Positions 18,989 to 28,004 of a DNA stretch of 64,000 nucleotides are shown one piece after another. The notes beneath the pieces were generated by a model. The model had not been told where the DNA came from, made no database searches, and worked only from the letters and a program-made list of their open reading frames with translations. The translations under genes and the position numbers were made by a program. Source of the DNA: an uncultured Thermanaerothrix sp. GTDB taxonomy: Bacteria; Chloroflexota; Anaerolineae; Anaerolineales; Anaerolineaceae. How positions within the stretch are numbered: position 1 is the first letter of the stretch; each line of letters starts with the position of its first letter. Where the stretch lies: positions 33,299 to 97,298 of the forward strand of contig NZ_CALIMF010000007.1 of assembly GCF_938028735.1 (NCBI RefSeq). The letters are read 5' to 3'.

Positions 18989-19942
18989 ATGATTGTCACG
19001 ACGAAGAAATTATTTGAGGCCGCTTATGGCAAATATGCTATCGGTGCCTACAACATCAATAACCTTGAACAGGCTATGGGGCTGTTCCGCGGGAACATCG
19101 AAAGTCAGGCTCCGTTCATTATTCAGATCAGCAAGGGGGCTCGGTCTTACACTCATAAGTCCATGCTAGAAGCTATTATTCGTGCTGCGGATGCCCTTTT
19201 CCCCGAGGCGATTTTTGCGGTGCATCTGGATCATGGGGATGAGGAAACCTGTTACGATGCAATCAACAGCGGTTTCTACTCCTCAGTGATGATTGACGCC
19301 AGTCATGAGGATTTTGAGACCAACGTAGCCATCACGCGGCGTGTGGTCGAGGCGGCACATGCCAAAGGGGTGGTGGTTGAAGCGGAGTTGGGCCAGTTAG
19401 GGGGTGTTGAGGAACATGTGGCGGTGGACGAGGCCGGGGCGAAATTGACTGATCCCGACAAGGCGAAAGAGTTCGTGGAGCGCACCGGGTGTGATTCCCT
19501 AGCCGTGGCGATCGGCACCAGCCACGGGGCGTATAAATTCTCGGGGGCCCAAACTTTGCGTTTTGATGTGTTGGCCGAGATCCAGAGACGCCTGCCCGGT
19601 TTTCCGCTGGTACTGCATGGTGCCAGTTCGATCCCGCAGGAGGAAGTGGAGCGGATCAACGCCGCTGGCGGCAACCTCAAGGGCGCCAAGGGGGTGGATG
19701 AGGATCTTTTCAAGCGCGCTGCTGAGTTGGGGGTAACCAAGGTCAATATTGATACTGATGGGCGTCTGGTGTGGGTACGTGTGCACCGCGAATATCTGAA
19801 AGAGCATCCTGAGACAGTGGATTTCCGCCCAATTGGGAAGTTGTTTATGGCGGAATACGCAAAAATGATTGCTCATAAGAATGAGAAATTGGGGAGTGCC
19901 GGGAAGTTACCGGAGATTCGCAAGTTGTTGGGGCTGGATTGA
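18989..19942 (+). CDS. fba: Class II fructose-bisphosphate aldolase
   Basis: Zinc-dependent aldolase splitting fructose-1,6-bisphosphate into DHAP and glyceraldehyde-3-phosphate. 317 residues. Zinc and catalytic features: AVHLDHGDEETC (the acid/base Asp and a zinc His), VVEAELGQLGGVEE (Glu), AIGTSHGAYKF (zinc His), LVLHGASSIP (zinc His) and VTKVNIDTDGRLV (phosphate loop). A strong Shine-Dalgarno AAGGAG precedes ATG 18989, with a TATAAT at about 18917-18922. A clear terminator follows. Related class II aldolases (e.g. tagatose-bisphosphate) cannot be wholly excluded. Confidence 0.92.
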   Translation: MIVTTKKLFEAAYGKYAIGAYNINNLEQAMGLFRGNIESQAPFIIQISKGARSYTHKSMLEAIIRAADALFPEAIFAVHLDHGDEETCYDAINSGFYSSVMIDASHEDFETNVAITRRVVEAAHAKGVVVEAELGQLGGVEEHVAVDEAGAKLTDPDKAKEFVERTGCDSLAVAIGTSHGAYKFSGAQTLRFDVLAEIQRRLPGFPLVLHGASSIPQEEVERINAAGGNLKGAKGVDEDLFKRAAELGVTKVNIDTDGRLVWVRVHREYLKEHPETVDFRPIGKLFMAEYAKMIAHKNEKLGSAGKLPEIRKLLGLD

Positions 19943-19975
19943 TTTTTGGGTCAATGGATAGACAAAGCCCAGATG

Positions 19976-20012
19976 ACACATGGCGGGCTGCACGGCCCGC
20001 CATGTGTTTTTA
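19976..20012 (+). terminator. Rho-independent terminator after fba
   Basis: ACACATGGCGGGC (19976-19988) pairs perfectly with GCCCGCCATGTGT (19995-20007), loop of 6, followed by a T-run. On the minus strand no T-run follows, so it serves fba only. Confidence 0.93.
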
Positions 20013-20034
20013 CTTGCTACAATTTGGGTTGGGC

Positions 20035-20865
20035 TCAGGCTAGGCTAAGGGATTTGAAGGCTTCGACCTGAGAACGGATGGCGCGTTCGACCGGCAGGCG
20101 CTCAATACTGGAGGCACCGAAGAAGCCAACCACGCCAGGCATGCGTTTGAGAGCCACCCCGACATTGTCAGGTTCATCAAACGGGCCGCCATGACAGATC
20201 ACCATGATGTCTTTGCGCACTTTGCGCCCGGCTTCGGCCATGCGCATGGTGCGATCAATGGCCTCATCCAGGCTCAGCGCCACTCCAGCTCCAATGCTGC
20301 CTGAAGTAGTCAAACCCACGTGGGCAACTAAAATATCCGCGCCGACTTCGGCCATGGCTTTAGCTTGGTCTTCGTCAAAGACATAGGGTGAGGTGAAAAG
20401 ATCCATTTCATGGGCCAATTTGATCATGGCAATTTCTTTATCGTAGCCCATGCCGGTGGCCTCCAGGTTGGCGCGGAAGTTGCCATCAATCAAGCCTACG
20501 GTGGGGAAGTTTTGCACGCCTGAAAAACCAATCTCTTTCAGTTGCTTAAGGAAGACTGGCATCAGGCGGAAGGGATCCGTGCCGCAAACGCCGGCCAACA
20601 CCGGGGTGTTCTTGACCACTGGCAGCACTTCTGAAGCCATCTCCACTACAATGGCGTTGGCGTCCCCATAAGGCATCAGACCGGCCAATGAACCGCGCCC
20701 AGCCATGCGGTAACGCCCAGAGTTATAAATGATGATGAGGTCGGCGCCGCCAGCCTCAGCGAACTTGGCCGAAATACCGGTGCCGGCGCCGCAGCCCACA
20801 ATGGGACGCCCGGCCTTAACTTGGGCTTCTAAGCGATTTAGAATTTCTTGACGTGTGAAGGCCAT
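20035..20865 (-). CDS. TIM-barrel protein of the PEP-hydrolase-like family (Tm-1 C-terminal type)
   Basis: 276-residue TIM-barrel protein of the family annotated as phosphoenolpyruvate hydrolase-like. Characteristic stretches: [20 protein letters not shown] (near 23-42), [30 protein letters not shown] [26 protein letters not shown], and the C-terminal [16 protein letters not shown]. Plant Tm-1 proteins carry this domain fused behind the domain encoded by the next gene upstream (20892-22112); here the two are separate neighbours in the matching order. The biochemical reaction is not established. ATG 20865 follows GGGAGG. Confidence 0.85.
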   Translation of the reverse strand: MAFTRQEILNRLEAQVKAGRPIVGCGAGTGISAKFAEAGGADLIIIYNSGRYRMAGRGSLAGLMPYGDANAIVVEMASEVLPVVKNTPVLAGVCGTDPFRLMPVFLKQLKEIGFSGVQNFPTVGLIDGNFRANLEATGMGYDKEIAMIKLAHEMDLFTSPYVFDEDQAKAMAEVGADILVAHVGLTTSGSIGAGVALSLDEAIDRTMRMAEAGRKVRKDIMVICHGGPFDEPDNVGVALKRMPGVVGFFGASSIERLPVERAIRSQVEAFKSLSLA

Positions 20866-20891
20866 AACACTTCCCTCCCTTCCTTGGTAGA

Positions 20892-22112
20892 TTATTGAGA
20901 GTGTTTGCGCAGCATCTCAAGCAGAGTTTCGGCCACCTTGCCCGAGAATTCAGGATCGTTAATGTTGTAGTCCAGTTCAATATAGGGGATATCCGGGCGC
21001 AGGTTGCGCTTGATAGCATCGAAGCACGCCCGATCTGCCTCCGGATCCCAGAATGCGCCGCCAGGGCTATCCAACATGGAGACTCCCTTGAGGGGGATGA
21101 GGATTGCGACCGGACCTTTGGATTCATTGGCGGCGCGAGCGATCATTTCGCCAATTTTGATGTTCTCTTCGACATTGGTGCGCAACAGGGTGACGTTGGG
21201 GTTCCACTGATAGAGTTTGCGGTTGCGGTATTTTTCGGGCACCGTATCCATGCCCCAGAAATTGGCCATATCTACGCAGCCGGGCACCAGAACGGCCGGA
21301 ATACCGGCACGTGCTGCCGCCAGGCAACGCTCCGGTCCGGCACTCAGTACGCCACCGCAGACTTCATCGGCCAGCTCGGTGGTGGTGATATCCAGTGAGC
21401 CGACGGCGTAACCATCAGTGATTAGAGACTCCATTACCCGTCCACCAGTGCCGGTTGCATGGAAGACTAAGACCTCATATCCCTCCGCTTCCAGGATACT
21501 CTTGGCGTGATTGACGGCAGGTGTGGTGTTGCCAAACATGGAGGCCACGATGATAGGTTTTGCCTCGGCTGTTGAGGGCCGTTCCATCTTGACCATCCCG
21601 GCAATGGCGCCAGCAGCATTGGCGTAAATGACGCGGCTGATACGGTTAAGGCCCGCCACATCCACGATCGAGGGCATGAAGGTGATATCTTTTGTACCAG
21701 TGTAGGCTGAAACATCCCCACCCCCAACTGTGGAGACCATGACCTTGGGCACACCGATGGGCAGTGCACGCATCGCCGTTGTGGCGATGGATGTGCCGCC
21801 GCTGCCTCCCATACTGATGATGCCATCCAATTTGCCTTCATCGTAAAGTCGGCGTACTACTATTGCCAACCCCTCGGCCATGATACGCATGGCTTCATCC
21901 TTGTGTTCGCCGGTGGCAAGGTAGGCGATATCACCTCCGCCGGCCTCGGCGACTTCGGCACGGGTGACATCGGGTGGGAAGGCAGGCTCACCCATGACCC
22001 CGAAATCAACGACCAGGGTCTTAACGCCCTCCCGCTCAATTAACTCTTTGAGGTAGGCAAAATCTGGCCCTTTAGTGTCCAGGGCACCGGCAATAACGAC
22101 AGTTTTAGTCAT
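20892..22112 (-). CDS. Tm-1-like ATP-binding protein (UPF0261 family)
   Basis: 406-residue UPF0261 protein, homologous to the N-terminal half of the plant Tm-1 protein. Signature start [21 protein letters not shown], then [47 protein letters not shown] (in pieces near 100-130), and the conserved [16 protein letters not shown] and LLRTNVEEN motifs. Start ATG 22112 follows AGGAGG with 6-base spacing; a GTG at 22118 is in frame but abuts the Shine-Dalgarno site. The downstream neighbour is the TIM-barrel half. Physiological role unknown. Confidence 0.87.
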   Translation of the reverse strand: MTKTVVIAGALDTKGPDFAYLKELIEREGVKTLVVDFGVMGEPAFPPDVTRAEVAEAGGGDIAYLATGEHKDEAMRIMAEGLAIVVRRLYDEGKLDGIISMGGSGGTSIATTAMRALPIGVPKVMVSTVGGGDVSAYTGTKDITFMPSIVDVAGLNRISRVIYANAAGAIAGMVKMERPSTAEAKPIIVASMFGNTTPAVNHAKSILEAEGYEVLVFHATGTGGRVMESLITDGYAVGSLDITTTELADEVCGGVLSAGPERCLAAARAGIPAVLVPGCVDMANFWGMDTVPEKYRNRKLYQWNPNVTLLRTNVEENIKIGEMIARAANESKGPVAILIPLKGVSMLDSPGGAFWDPEADRACFDAIKRNLRPDIPYIELDYNINDPEFSGKVAETLLEMLRKHSQ

Positions 22113-22182
22113 ATACACCTCCTTCCTGCTTGATGGATTTATTTGAGTTTACGAGAGGGTTTTTCGTTGCGCGCTACTCAGT

Positions 22183-22581
22183 TTACGGTAGCTCACCGGA
22201 TGGCAGAATACGGCAATCCGGAAGTTCCCGAAGGGCAATCTCTGGGCCCGGAGGGGCGTAAATGGCGATGAGTTTTAACGTTTCCCAGCCTGTATTCAGG
22301 GTACTGTGATTAACCCCTTCGGGGATGAAAACCATCATTCCTGGACGCAGTTCCATCTTCTCATCTGCCACAGTTTGCTGCCCGTAACCCGAGATGACGT
22401 AAAGGATTTCCTCAGTGCCTGGGTGATTGTGAGTCATATGACCTTTTCCCGGGGCCAGCAATACCACCCCGGCACTGAATTTTTGCGCTCCTGTTACATT
22501 TGGTGCGCTCATCCACTTGATTAGGCCCCAGTCAAACGCTTGGGTTTCCACATCTTCAGGTGAGATAAAGAATCGGCCCAT
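22183..22581 (-). CDS. Small cupin-domain protein
   Basis: 132 residues, single cupin barrel. Metal-site motif 1 is HMTHNHPGTEEILYVISGYG (two or three His plus Glu), motif 2 is PGMMVFIPEGVNHSTLN (His). A mononuclear-metal enzyme or small-molecule sensor is possible; the substrate cannot be read. ATG 22581 follows GGGAG. Same strand and close spacing with the Tm-1-like gene downstream (70 bases) and the membrane protein upstream (34 bases), suggesting one transcript. Confidence 0.82.
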   Translation of the reverse strand: MGRFFISPEDVETQAFDWGLIKWMSAPNVTGAQKFSAGVVLLAPGKGHMTHNHPGTEEILYVISGYGQQTVADEKMELRPGMMVFIPEGVNHSTLNTGWETLKLIAIYAPPGPEIALRELPDCRILPSGELP

Positions 22582-22615
22582 TTTGTTTTCTCCCTCACTT
22601 CCTAGGACTCTAGGA

Positions 22616-23170
22616 TCAGGACTTTACTTCTTTGGGAAAAGTGATCCAAACATTGAAAACACCTAATAGTACGCCGAACACCGCCATCAGCGACGCCCAG
22701 ACACCTGCCCATACTGTGTTCCAAGGCGTAGCAGCAATGTCTGGGTAGGATCCGCTGAAGTAAACTGCTAGGCACATTGTAATACCATTAAAGAAGGCTA
22801 AGGATCCCTCTTGGAAAACTTTTGCCCAACGCATGGAATAGACCATGAAAGCTACTCCGGCTGAGAGGATAATCCCTAGTGCTAAGTCGCCTGGGACAAG
22901 CACAGAGGGCAGGAACTGGAAGAATTGGACCAGCAGCAGAGTGATCCCAGTGACAATGGCGCCATAGGTGTAGCTTGGTAAGATAATTTTTATTGCGCTA
23001 GGTTTCGCGCCATACTGAAAATATTCGGCCCAAACAATAAAGGCCACCCATAAGGTGAAGCTCCATTTCCCTAGCCAAAGTCCAAAAGGAATTGCTACAA
23101 GGACAGTAACTCCAACGGCTAACCACAGAGGTATAGTTTCTTTGACCCTTACAGTGGTTTGTGTGCTCAT
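22616..23170 (-). CDS. DUF1097-like membrane protein
   Basis: 184 residues with about five hydrophobic helices (for example PLWLAVGVTVLVAIPFGLWL, IVTGITLLLVQFFQFL, LALGIILSAGVAFMVY, VWAGVWASLMAVFGVLLGV). The overall pattern resembles the DUF1097 family (E. coli YcdZ type), whose function is unknown. A very good AAGGAGGAG precedes ATG 23170. Probably the first gene of the minus-strand transcript through the cupin, Tm-1-like and TIM-barrel genes. It lies directly beside the two-component system, a plausible regulator. Confidence 0.65.
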   Translation of the reverse strand: MSTQTTVRVKETIPLWLAVGVTVLVAIPFGLWLGKWSFTLWVAFIVWAEYFQYGAKPSAIKIILPSYTYGAIVTGITLLLVQFFQFLPSVLVPGDLALGIILSAGVAFMVYSMRWAKVFQEGSLAFFNGITMCLAVYFSGSYPDIAATPWNTVWAGVWASLMAVFGVLLGVFNVWITFPKEVKS

Positions 23171-23283
23171 AACTCCTCCTTTTTAGAAAGTTGATCTTCT
23201 GTAAAATAAAGATAATGATAAATTCTCCTCACTACATGAGGCATGCGTACTATCTTAAAGTAGTCTGGGGTTCTAGTGTCCGA

Positions 23284-23925
23284 CTAATCTATGTGGACTA
23301 GTTCTCTTTCAATCGCGATTCTTACTGCTTCAATGCGATTTTTTACCCCCAATTTTCCCAGAATGTTGCTAATGTGGTTTTTAACAGTAAACTTGCTAAT
23401 TTTTAGTCTCTCGGCGATAGCATTATTATTCAGCCCCGCTACCATCAATTCGAGAATCTCGTATTCGCGTGGTGTTAGAGGCTCTATTAAGTCTTTTCTA
23501 CGAGGCATTTGCATGATCTTGAGCAGTGAGGATGCAACTTCTGGTGAAAAAGTTTGTAAACCAAGATGGGTTGAGCGAATGGCATCAGCGAGTTCTTGCG
23601 CCGAAACGTTTTTTAGCAGGTAACTTGTTGCTCCTGCTTCGAGAGCCCCTTTTATTAGGTCTTCTTCCCCAAACGAAGAAAGAGCGATCAACCGAATGTT
23701 GGGCTGGGCCCGATGAATGTGTTGGATTGCTGTGATCCCATCCATTTCGGGCATTAGCAAATCCATAAGCACGACATCGGGCTCAAGTCGAAGACATAAT
23801 TCTATCGCTTCTTTGCCGGAAGAGGCCTCTCCTACTAGTTCAAACTCAGGAAATGCTTTCAAAAACGAGGTTAGCCCCTCTCGTAACATGTCATGATCGT
23901 CCACAATTAAGACCCGAATCTTCAT
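23284..23925 (-). CDS. NarL/LuxR-family response regulator
   Basis: 213 residues. The receiver domain has the acidic pocket LIVDDHDMLREG, phosphoacceptor PDVVLMDLLMPEMDG, and the threonine/lysine region of NIRLIALSSFGEEDLIKG. The C-terminal LuxR-type HTH contains LTPREYEILELMVAGLNN and ISKFTVKNHISNILGKLGVKNR. Acts with the sensor kinase encoded 3 bases upstream. Base composition is visibly more AT-rich than the surrounding genes. A probable target is the membrane-protein/cupin transcript just downstream. Confidence 0.93.
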   Translation of the reverse strand: MKIRVLIVDDHDMLREGLTSFLKAFPEFELVGEASSGKEAIELCLRLEPDVVLMDLLMPEMDGITAIQHIHRAQPNIRLIALSSFGEEDLIKGALEAGATSYLLKNVSAQELADAIRSTHLGLQTFSPEVASSLLKIMQMPRRKDLIEPLTPREYEILELMVAGLNNNAIAERLKISKFTVKNHISNILGKLGVKNRIEAVRIAIERELVHID

Positions 23926-23928
23926 TGT

Positions 23929-25602
23929 TTACTCTCCGTCTACAGCCAGCGGCCAAAAGATGTCAACCTTAGTCCCCTTGCCAGGAGCGCTTGAGATGGT
24001 TAATTTTGCTCCCACTGAAGAGGCTCTTTCCTTCATAATCTCTAATCCCATCCCATGAATTTGAGGGTTGTTAAGATCAAAACCTCGGCCATTATCCTCT
24101 ATACATATTTTCAACCGAGAATTTTGAAAGAGCACATTAATCTCGGTTTTTGTGGCAAACGAGTGCTTAGCTGCATTATTGAGAGCCTCTTGTACTATTC
24201 GATATAGGGACAATTTAGTTTCTGGTTGGATCTCGAATTCTTGACCAGCGGATACAACCTTGACCTCCATCTTCTTTCTACTCATGGTTGCTTGTGCTAG
24301 TTGATACAGTAAGTCAACAAACTTGGTTTGTTGAAGGGATGACGGACGTAGTTCGATCAATAATGTGCGCATCTCAGCTAATGCACCACGAACAAGTTTT
24401 CTCAGTTGATCCAGGTTACGTTTTCCTTCCTCCGGGTCTTTACTCCACAGCACTGGGAGCACATCGGCGATAATACTCGCAGTCCAAAGGGTCTGGCTTA
24501 CTGCATCATGGAGTTCTCTTGCAAGGCGTTGCCTTTCATTTATAATAGCCAATTCCTGAGCCTGTTCGTATAGTTTAGCATTATGAATGGCGATTGCAGC
24601 ATGGTTTGCAAATGCCATTAAACGCTCCGCTTTTTGTTCATCGAAGAAATGAGTTTTGTCGCTGTATAAGTTGATGAAGCCAATTATTTCTCCCTTTACG
24701 ATAATTGGTGCACCTAAGTAGGAACGAATCCAGTGAGTGTCTTGATAATGCTCCCATTCCTGATCTCGATCGACATCATGAATGATTAAAGGAAACTTTG
24801 TTTCTAACAATTTTGCAAGATTAGGGTATTTGGTTATCTCAAACCATTCCCCTTCGTTTACGCTTCCCGCAGGACGGGCGCGAACAAAACACCCCCGCTG
24901 GCCTTCAACAAGTATAATTGTCGCCATTTGATGGGGAACAATGTGTTGAATTTCCGTAAGGATGCGATCCAAGACCTCGCTTAAGTTGAGAGTACTGTTC
25001 AAGGTGGTGGATATCTCTCTCAGGGCTTCTGCAAAAGCACGTTGTTCGCGTTCGGCAGCGGTTCGCTCTTGAACCCGTATTTCCAATTCTTCGCGGGCTT
25101 TTCGTAATTCTTCCTCCTTCAACTTAAGTTCAGTGATGTCTTCGTAGGTTCCGAGCACCCCGACTACATTTCCTTCAGGATCATGAAGTGGCATCTTGTT
25201 GGTGACCACCCACGTAATTTTGCCATCTGCATGGGTTTGTGTCTCATAAAGTTGGTAGATTGGAGTGTCGGTCTCCATGACTTGTTTGTCAATCTTCCGG
25301 TACCATTCTGCTTCTTCCCGGGTCCACGGTAGGTCAAAATCAGTTTTACCTGAGACATCTTCTGGGTTCTCATAGCCCGCATCATTAGCAAAATTGCGGT
25401 TACACCAAACATAAACAGATTCGCGATCTTTCCAAAAGATGGCTTGGGGAATATTATCCATAATAAGGCGTAGAAGTTGAATGGCAGGATGGGCGATTCC
25501 ATTCTGCCAATCGATATCTTTCATCATCAATCCCAGAGCGACGGGGTCAATGTACGAGCTAGGATGAATGGAACGCCTTTCTGATAGCGCTCTTCGGGCC
25601 AT
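23929..25602 (-). CDS. PAS-GAF sensor histidine kinase (HisKA_3 type)
   Basis: 557-residue cytosolic sensor without membrane helices. Order: PAS (about 40-165, IPQAIFWKDRESVYVWCNRNF), coiled linker (LKEEELRKAREELEIRVQERTA), GAF (about 190-350, with RSYLGAPIIVKGEIIGFINLYS), HisKA_3 phosphoacceptor RQRLARELHDAVSQTLW, and HATPase with N-box VQEALNNAAKH and G-boxes EDNGRGFD and HGMGLEIMKER. Pairs with the NarL-type regulator 3 bases downstream. Start ATG 25602 lacks a clear Shine-Dalgarno site; an ATG some 25 residues inside is an alternative. The gene is AT-rich for this window, possibly acquired. Confidence 0.9.
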   Translation of the reverse strand: MARRALSERRSIHPSSYIDPVALGLMMKDIDWQNGIAHPAIQLLRLIMDNIPQAIFWKDRESVYVWCNRNFANDAGYENPEDVSGKTDFDLPWTREEAEWYRKIDKQVMETDTPIYQLYETQTHADGKITWVVTNKMPLHDPEGNVVGVLGTYEDITELKLKEEELRKAREELEIRVQERTAAEREQRAFAEALREISTTLNSTLNLSEVLDRILTEIQHIVPHQMATIILVEGQRGCFVRARPAGSVNEGEWFEITKYPNLAKLLETKFPLIIHDVDRDQEWEHYQDTHWIRSYLGAPIIVKGEIIGFINLYSDKTHFFDEQKAERLMAFANHAAIAIHNAKLYEQAQELAIINERQRLARELHDAVSQTLWTASIIADVLPVLWSKDPEEGKRNLDQLRKLVRGALAEMRTLLIELRPSSLQQTKFVDLLYQLAQATMSRKKMEVKVVSAGQEFEIQPETKLSLYRIVQEALNNAAKHSFATKTEINVLFQNSRLKICIEDNGRGFDLNNPQIHGMGLEIMKERASSVGAKLTISSAPGKGTKVDIFWPLAVDGE

Positions 25603-25782
25603 GGGTTTACCCTCACTGGTGACAGACGCAAACAGAATACTTGAAGGCTATTCTTTTGATCTTATGACTACAACTTTTATTATAGGGGGACTTAAGAGCC
25701 TATTCAACGATTAGGGTTGACCATTTGATATTTATTGGGTTCTTTCAACCCATCATGCTATAATCTTCCCAAGGAGCCCTTC

Positions 25783-26304
25783 ATGCTTGAACCGGGTATT
25801 CTGAGCAACTTTATCCTGATCCTGACCGGCTTTGCAGCGGCGTTTATGGCCGCGCTCTGGCTTAGCCTGATTTTTTGGACCTATCGTGATATCCGTCAGC
25901 GTACGCGTGATCCCTTGGTGCATATTTTGGCGACGCTGGTGGCCGCTGTTCTTTTTTTGCCTGGGGTGCTGGTCTATCTGATCCTGCGTCCCACCTATAC
26001 CCTGGAAGAGGAATACCAACGTAGCCTAGAAGAAGAGGCTCTGCTGCAGACCCTGGAGGATGTCCTTCAATGTCCGGGGTGTGGGCGTAAGGTGGCAGCC
26101 GATTGGTTAGTTTGTCCGAGCTGTTATACCCGCCTGCGCAAGCGCTGCCATCAATGTGGACGTCTGATGGAGTTGGCATGGAATATCTGTCCTTATTGCG
26201 GGACAGCAGTGCCTGGGGCGCGCCGGGAGAACATAACTCTGGACGAGGCCCTGCAGTCCTCACTGGCGGGCAATGAAGCCCCCACAATCGAACCGTCCTC
26301 TTAG
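25783..26304 (+). CDS. Membrane-anchored double zinc-ribbon protein
   Basis: 173 residues: two N-terminal transmembrane helices (FILILTGFAAAFMAALWLSL and LVHILATLVAAVLFLPGVLV) and a cytosolic part with two zinc ribbons, CPGCG...CPSC and CHQCG...CPYCG. An adaptor or scaffold role is usual for such proteins; nothing more specific can be said. ATG 25783 follows AAGGAG; upstream in-frame codons are rejected because they precede a TATAAT (about 25760-25765). Confidence 0.8.
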   Translation: MLEPGILSNFILILTGFAAAFMAALWLSLIFWTYRDIRQRTRDPLVHILATLVAAVLFLPGVLVYLILRPTYTLEEEYQRSLEEEALLQTLEDVLQCPGCGRKVAADWLVCPSCYTRLRKRCHQCGRLMELAWNICPYCGTAVPGARRENITLDEALQSSLAGNEAPTIEPSS

Positions 26305-26319
26305 GATTTTCATTAACGA

Positions 26320-27180
26320 ATGATTGGTATGCGCTATTCACTTTTTGTCCAACCCGTTGATTACCTGGTCATTGGCCATGTGACCCAGGATCTGAGTCCC
26401 GGAGGGCCAGTCCTGGGTGGAACGGCGGCCTATGCCGCGCTCACCGCTCGGGCGATGGGACTGCGGGTGGGGGTAATAACCGCCTGTCATCCGGAAACAG
26501 ATCTGAGCCCGTTGAGCGAGGTTCAGGTATTGGCCTGGCCTGCAGAACACACGACTACGTTTGAGAACCTCTCGCGTCCGGAGGGGCGGGTGCAATATTT
26601 GCACCGCCTTGCAACCTCCTTGCAATTGAACATGGTTCCTGAAGCCTGGCGGAAAACCCCTATTGTACATCTGGCGCCAGTTGCGCAGGAGGTTGATCCT
26701 AAACTGGTGCGCGCGTTCCCCGATTCGTTCATAGGGCTGACCCCCCAAGGCTGGCTACGTGCCTGGGATGCGCAGGGGCGGGTGCATTTCACCGAGTGGC
26801 CCGAAGCCCGTTATGTGTTGGAAGCTGCCAATGCCGCGGTGTTGAGCTTGGAGGATGTGGCTGGGAATGAGGCCATCATTGAAGAAATGTTGGCCTCCAT
26901 CCGTGTGTTGGTTGTGACCGAGGGGGCGGCGGGTGCGCGTTTGTATTGGAATGGAGACTTACGGTACTTCCGCCCGCCGGCGGTGCAGGAAGTGGATGCC
27001 ACCGGCGCTGGAGATGTGTTTGCGGCGGCATTCTTTATTCGTCTACACCAGACCCGTGATCCCTGGGAAGCCGCACGTTATGCGACTCAACTGGCGGCTA
27101 TTTCGGTGACGCGCCCGGGGTTGGCAGGTGTGCCAACCGCCGCAGAAGCCCAGGAAAAACTGGTCGAAATTATTCCCTGA
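26320..27180 (+). CDS. PfkB-family sugar/nucleoside kinase
   Basis: 286-residue ribokinase-fold kinase. Seen: DYLVIGHVTQDLSPGGPVLGGTAAYAA (the N-terminal PfkB glycine motif) and the C-terminal signature VDATGAGDVFAAAFF with the catalytic aspartate and anion hole. Phosphorylates a hydroxymethyl group of a sugar or nucleoside; the substrate cannot be told. It follows the zinc-ribbon gene by 15 bases and precedes parA by 17, so could be co-transcribed. Confidence 0.87.
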   Translation: MIGMRYSLFVQPVDYLVIGHVTQDLSPGGPVLGGTAAYAALTARAMGLRVGVITACHPETDLSPLSEVQVLAWPAEHTTTFENLSRPEGRVQYLHRLATSLQLNMVPEAWRKTPIVHLAPVAQEVDPKLVRAFPDSFIGLTPQGWLRAWDAQGRVHFTEWPEARYVLEAANAAVLSLEDVAGNEAIIEEMLASIRVLVVTEGAAGARLYWNGDLRYFRPPAVQEVDATGAGDVFAAAFFIRLHQTRDPWEAARYATQLAAISVTRPGLAGVPTAAEAQEKLVEIIP

Positions 27181-27197
27181 ATAGGGGTAAATGGAAG

Positions 27198-28004
27198 ATG
27201 GGCCGGATTTATACATTTGTCAACCAAAAAGGCGGAGTGGGAAAAACAACGTCCGCAATCTCCCTAGGGGCTTACCTGGGTTACTATGGGCAGCGCGTTT
27301 TGTTGGTGGATCTAGACCCGCAAGCCAATGCTACCTCGTCGCTTGGAATTGATAAGCGCACGGTGCGTAGCGGCACTTACGAGGCGCTTCTGGGGCTCCA
27401 ACCAGCAGGAGCAAACATCCTGCATAATCCGCGCTTCAAACTCTCGATATTGCCTTCTTCGCCGGCACTGGCTGGCGCTGAAGTTGAGTTGATTGAGGTT
27501 CACAAACGCGAGTATCGTCTGAGTCAGGCCTTGCAGCCTTTGGTGGAGCGTTACGATTATATTTTGATTGATTGTCCGCCATCGTTAGGGTTGCTGACCG
27601 TGAATGGAATTGTGGCGGCGCAACATGGCGTGATTATCCCGGTGCAATGTGAATATTTGGCACTGGAGGGATTGGGGCAATTAATGCAAACTATCCAGCG
27701 TGTGCGGGCTTCAATTTTCCCAGATCTGAGCGTGCGTGGGGTTATTCTTACCATGTTTGATGGGCGCACCCGGTTGGCACTGGATGTGGTCAATGAGGTG
27801 CGGCGCTTTTTCCCTACGCAGGTGTTTCAAACCATTATCCCGCGCAGCATTCGCCTGGCTGAAGCGCCTTCCTATGGAATGCCGATCTCACTCTATGCAC
27901 CGGATTCCACGGCTGCGAGGGCTTACGCAGCGCTAGCACGGGAATTGCTACAGGGGGATGGAATTGCCATTCCGATATTTGAGACGCAACAAGGAGCAGC
28001 ATGA
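27198..28004 (+). CDS. parA: Chromosome-partitioning ATPase ParA/Soj
   Basis: 268-residue ParA-type Walker ATPase. Deviant Walker A VNQKGGVGKTTSA at the N-terminus (both lysines), VLLVDLDPQANATSSLG (A'), DYILIDCPPSLGLLTVN (Walker B), and the C-terminal FQTIIPRSIRLAEAPSYG typical of chromosomal Soj. Works with ParB to segregate origins. Stop overlaps the parB start (ATGA). Confidence 0.95.
   Translation: MGRIYTFVNQKGGVGKTTSAISLGAYLGYYGQRVLLVDLDPQANATSSLGIDKRTVRSGTYEALLGLQPAGANILHNPRFKLSILPSSPALAGAEVELIEVHKREYRLSQALQPLVERYDYILIDCPPSLGLLTVNGIVAAQHGVIIPVQCEYLALEGLGQLMQTIQRVRASIFPDLSVRGVILTMFDGRTRLALDVVNEVRRFFPTQVFQTIIPRSIRLAEAPSYGMPISLYAPDSTAARAYAALARELLQGDGIAIPIFETQQGAA

Noticed and set aside
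23227..23264. Imperfect dyads as binding sites for the NarL-type regulator
   Set aside because: One is a 5-bp stem and the other only 12 of 16 symmetrical; no second copy found nearby, so not listed as a site.
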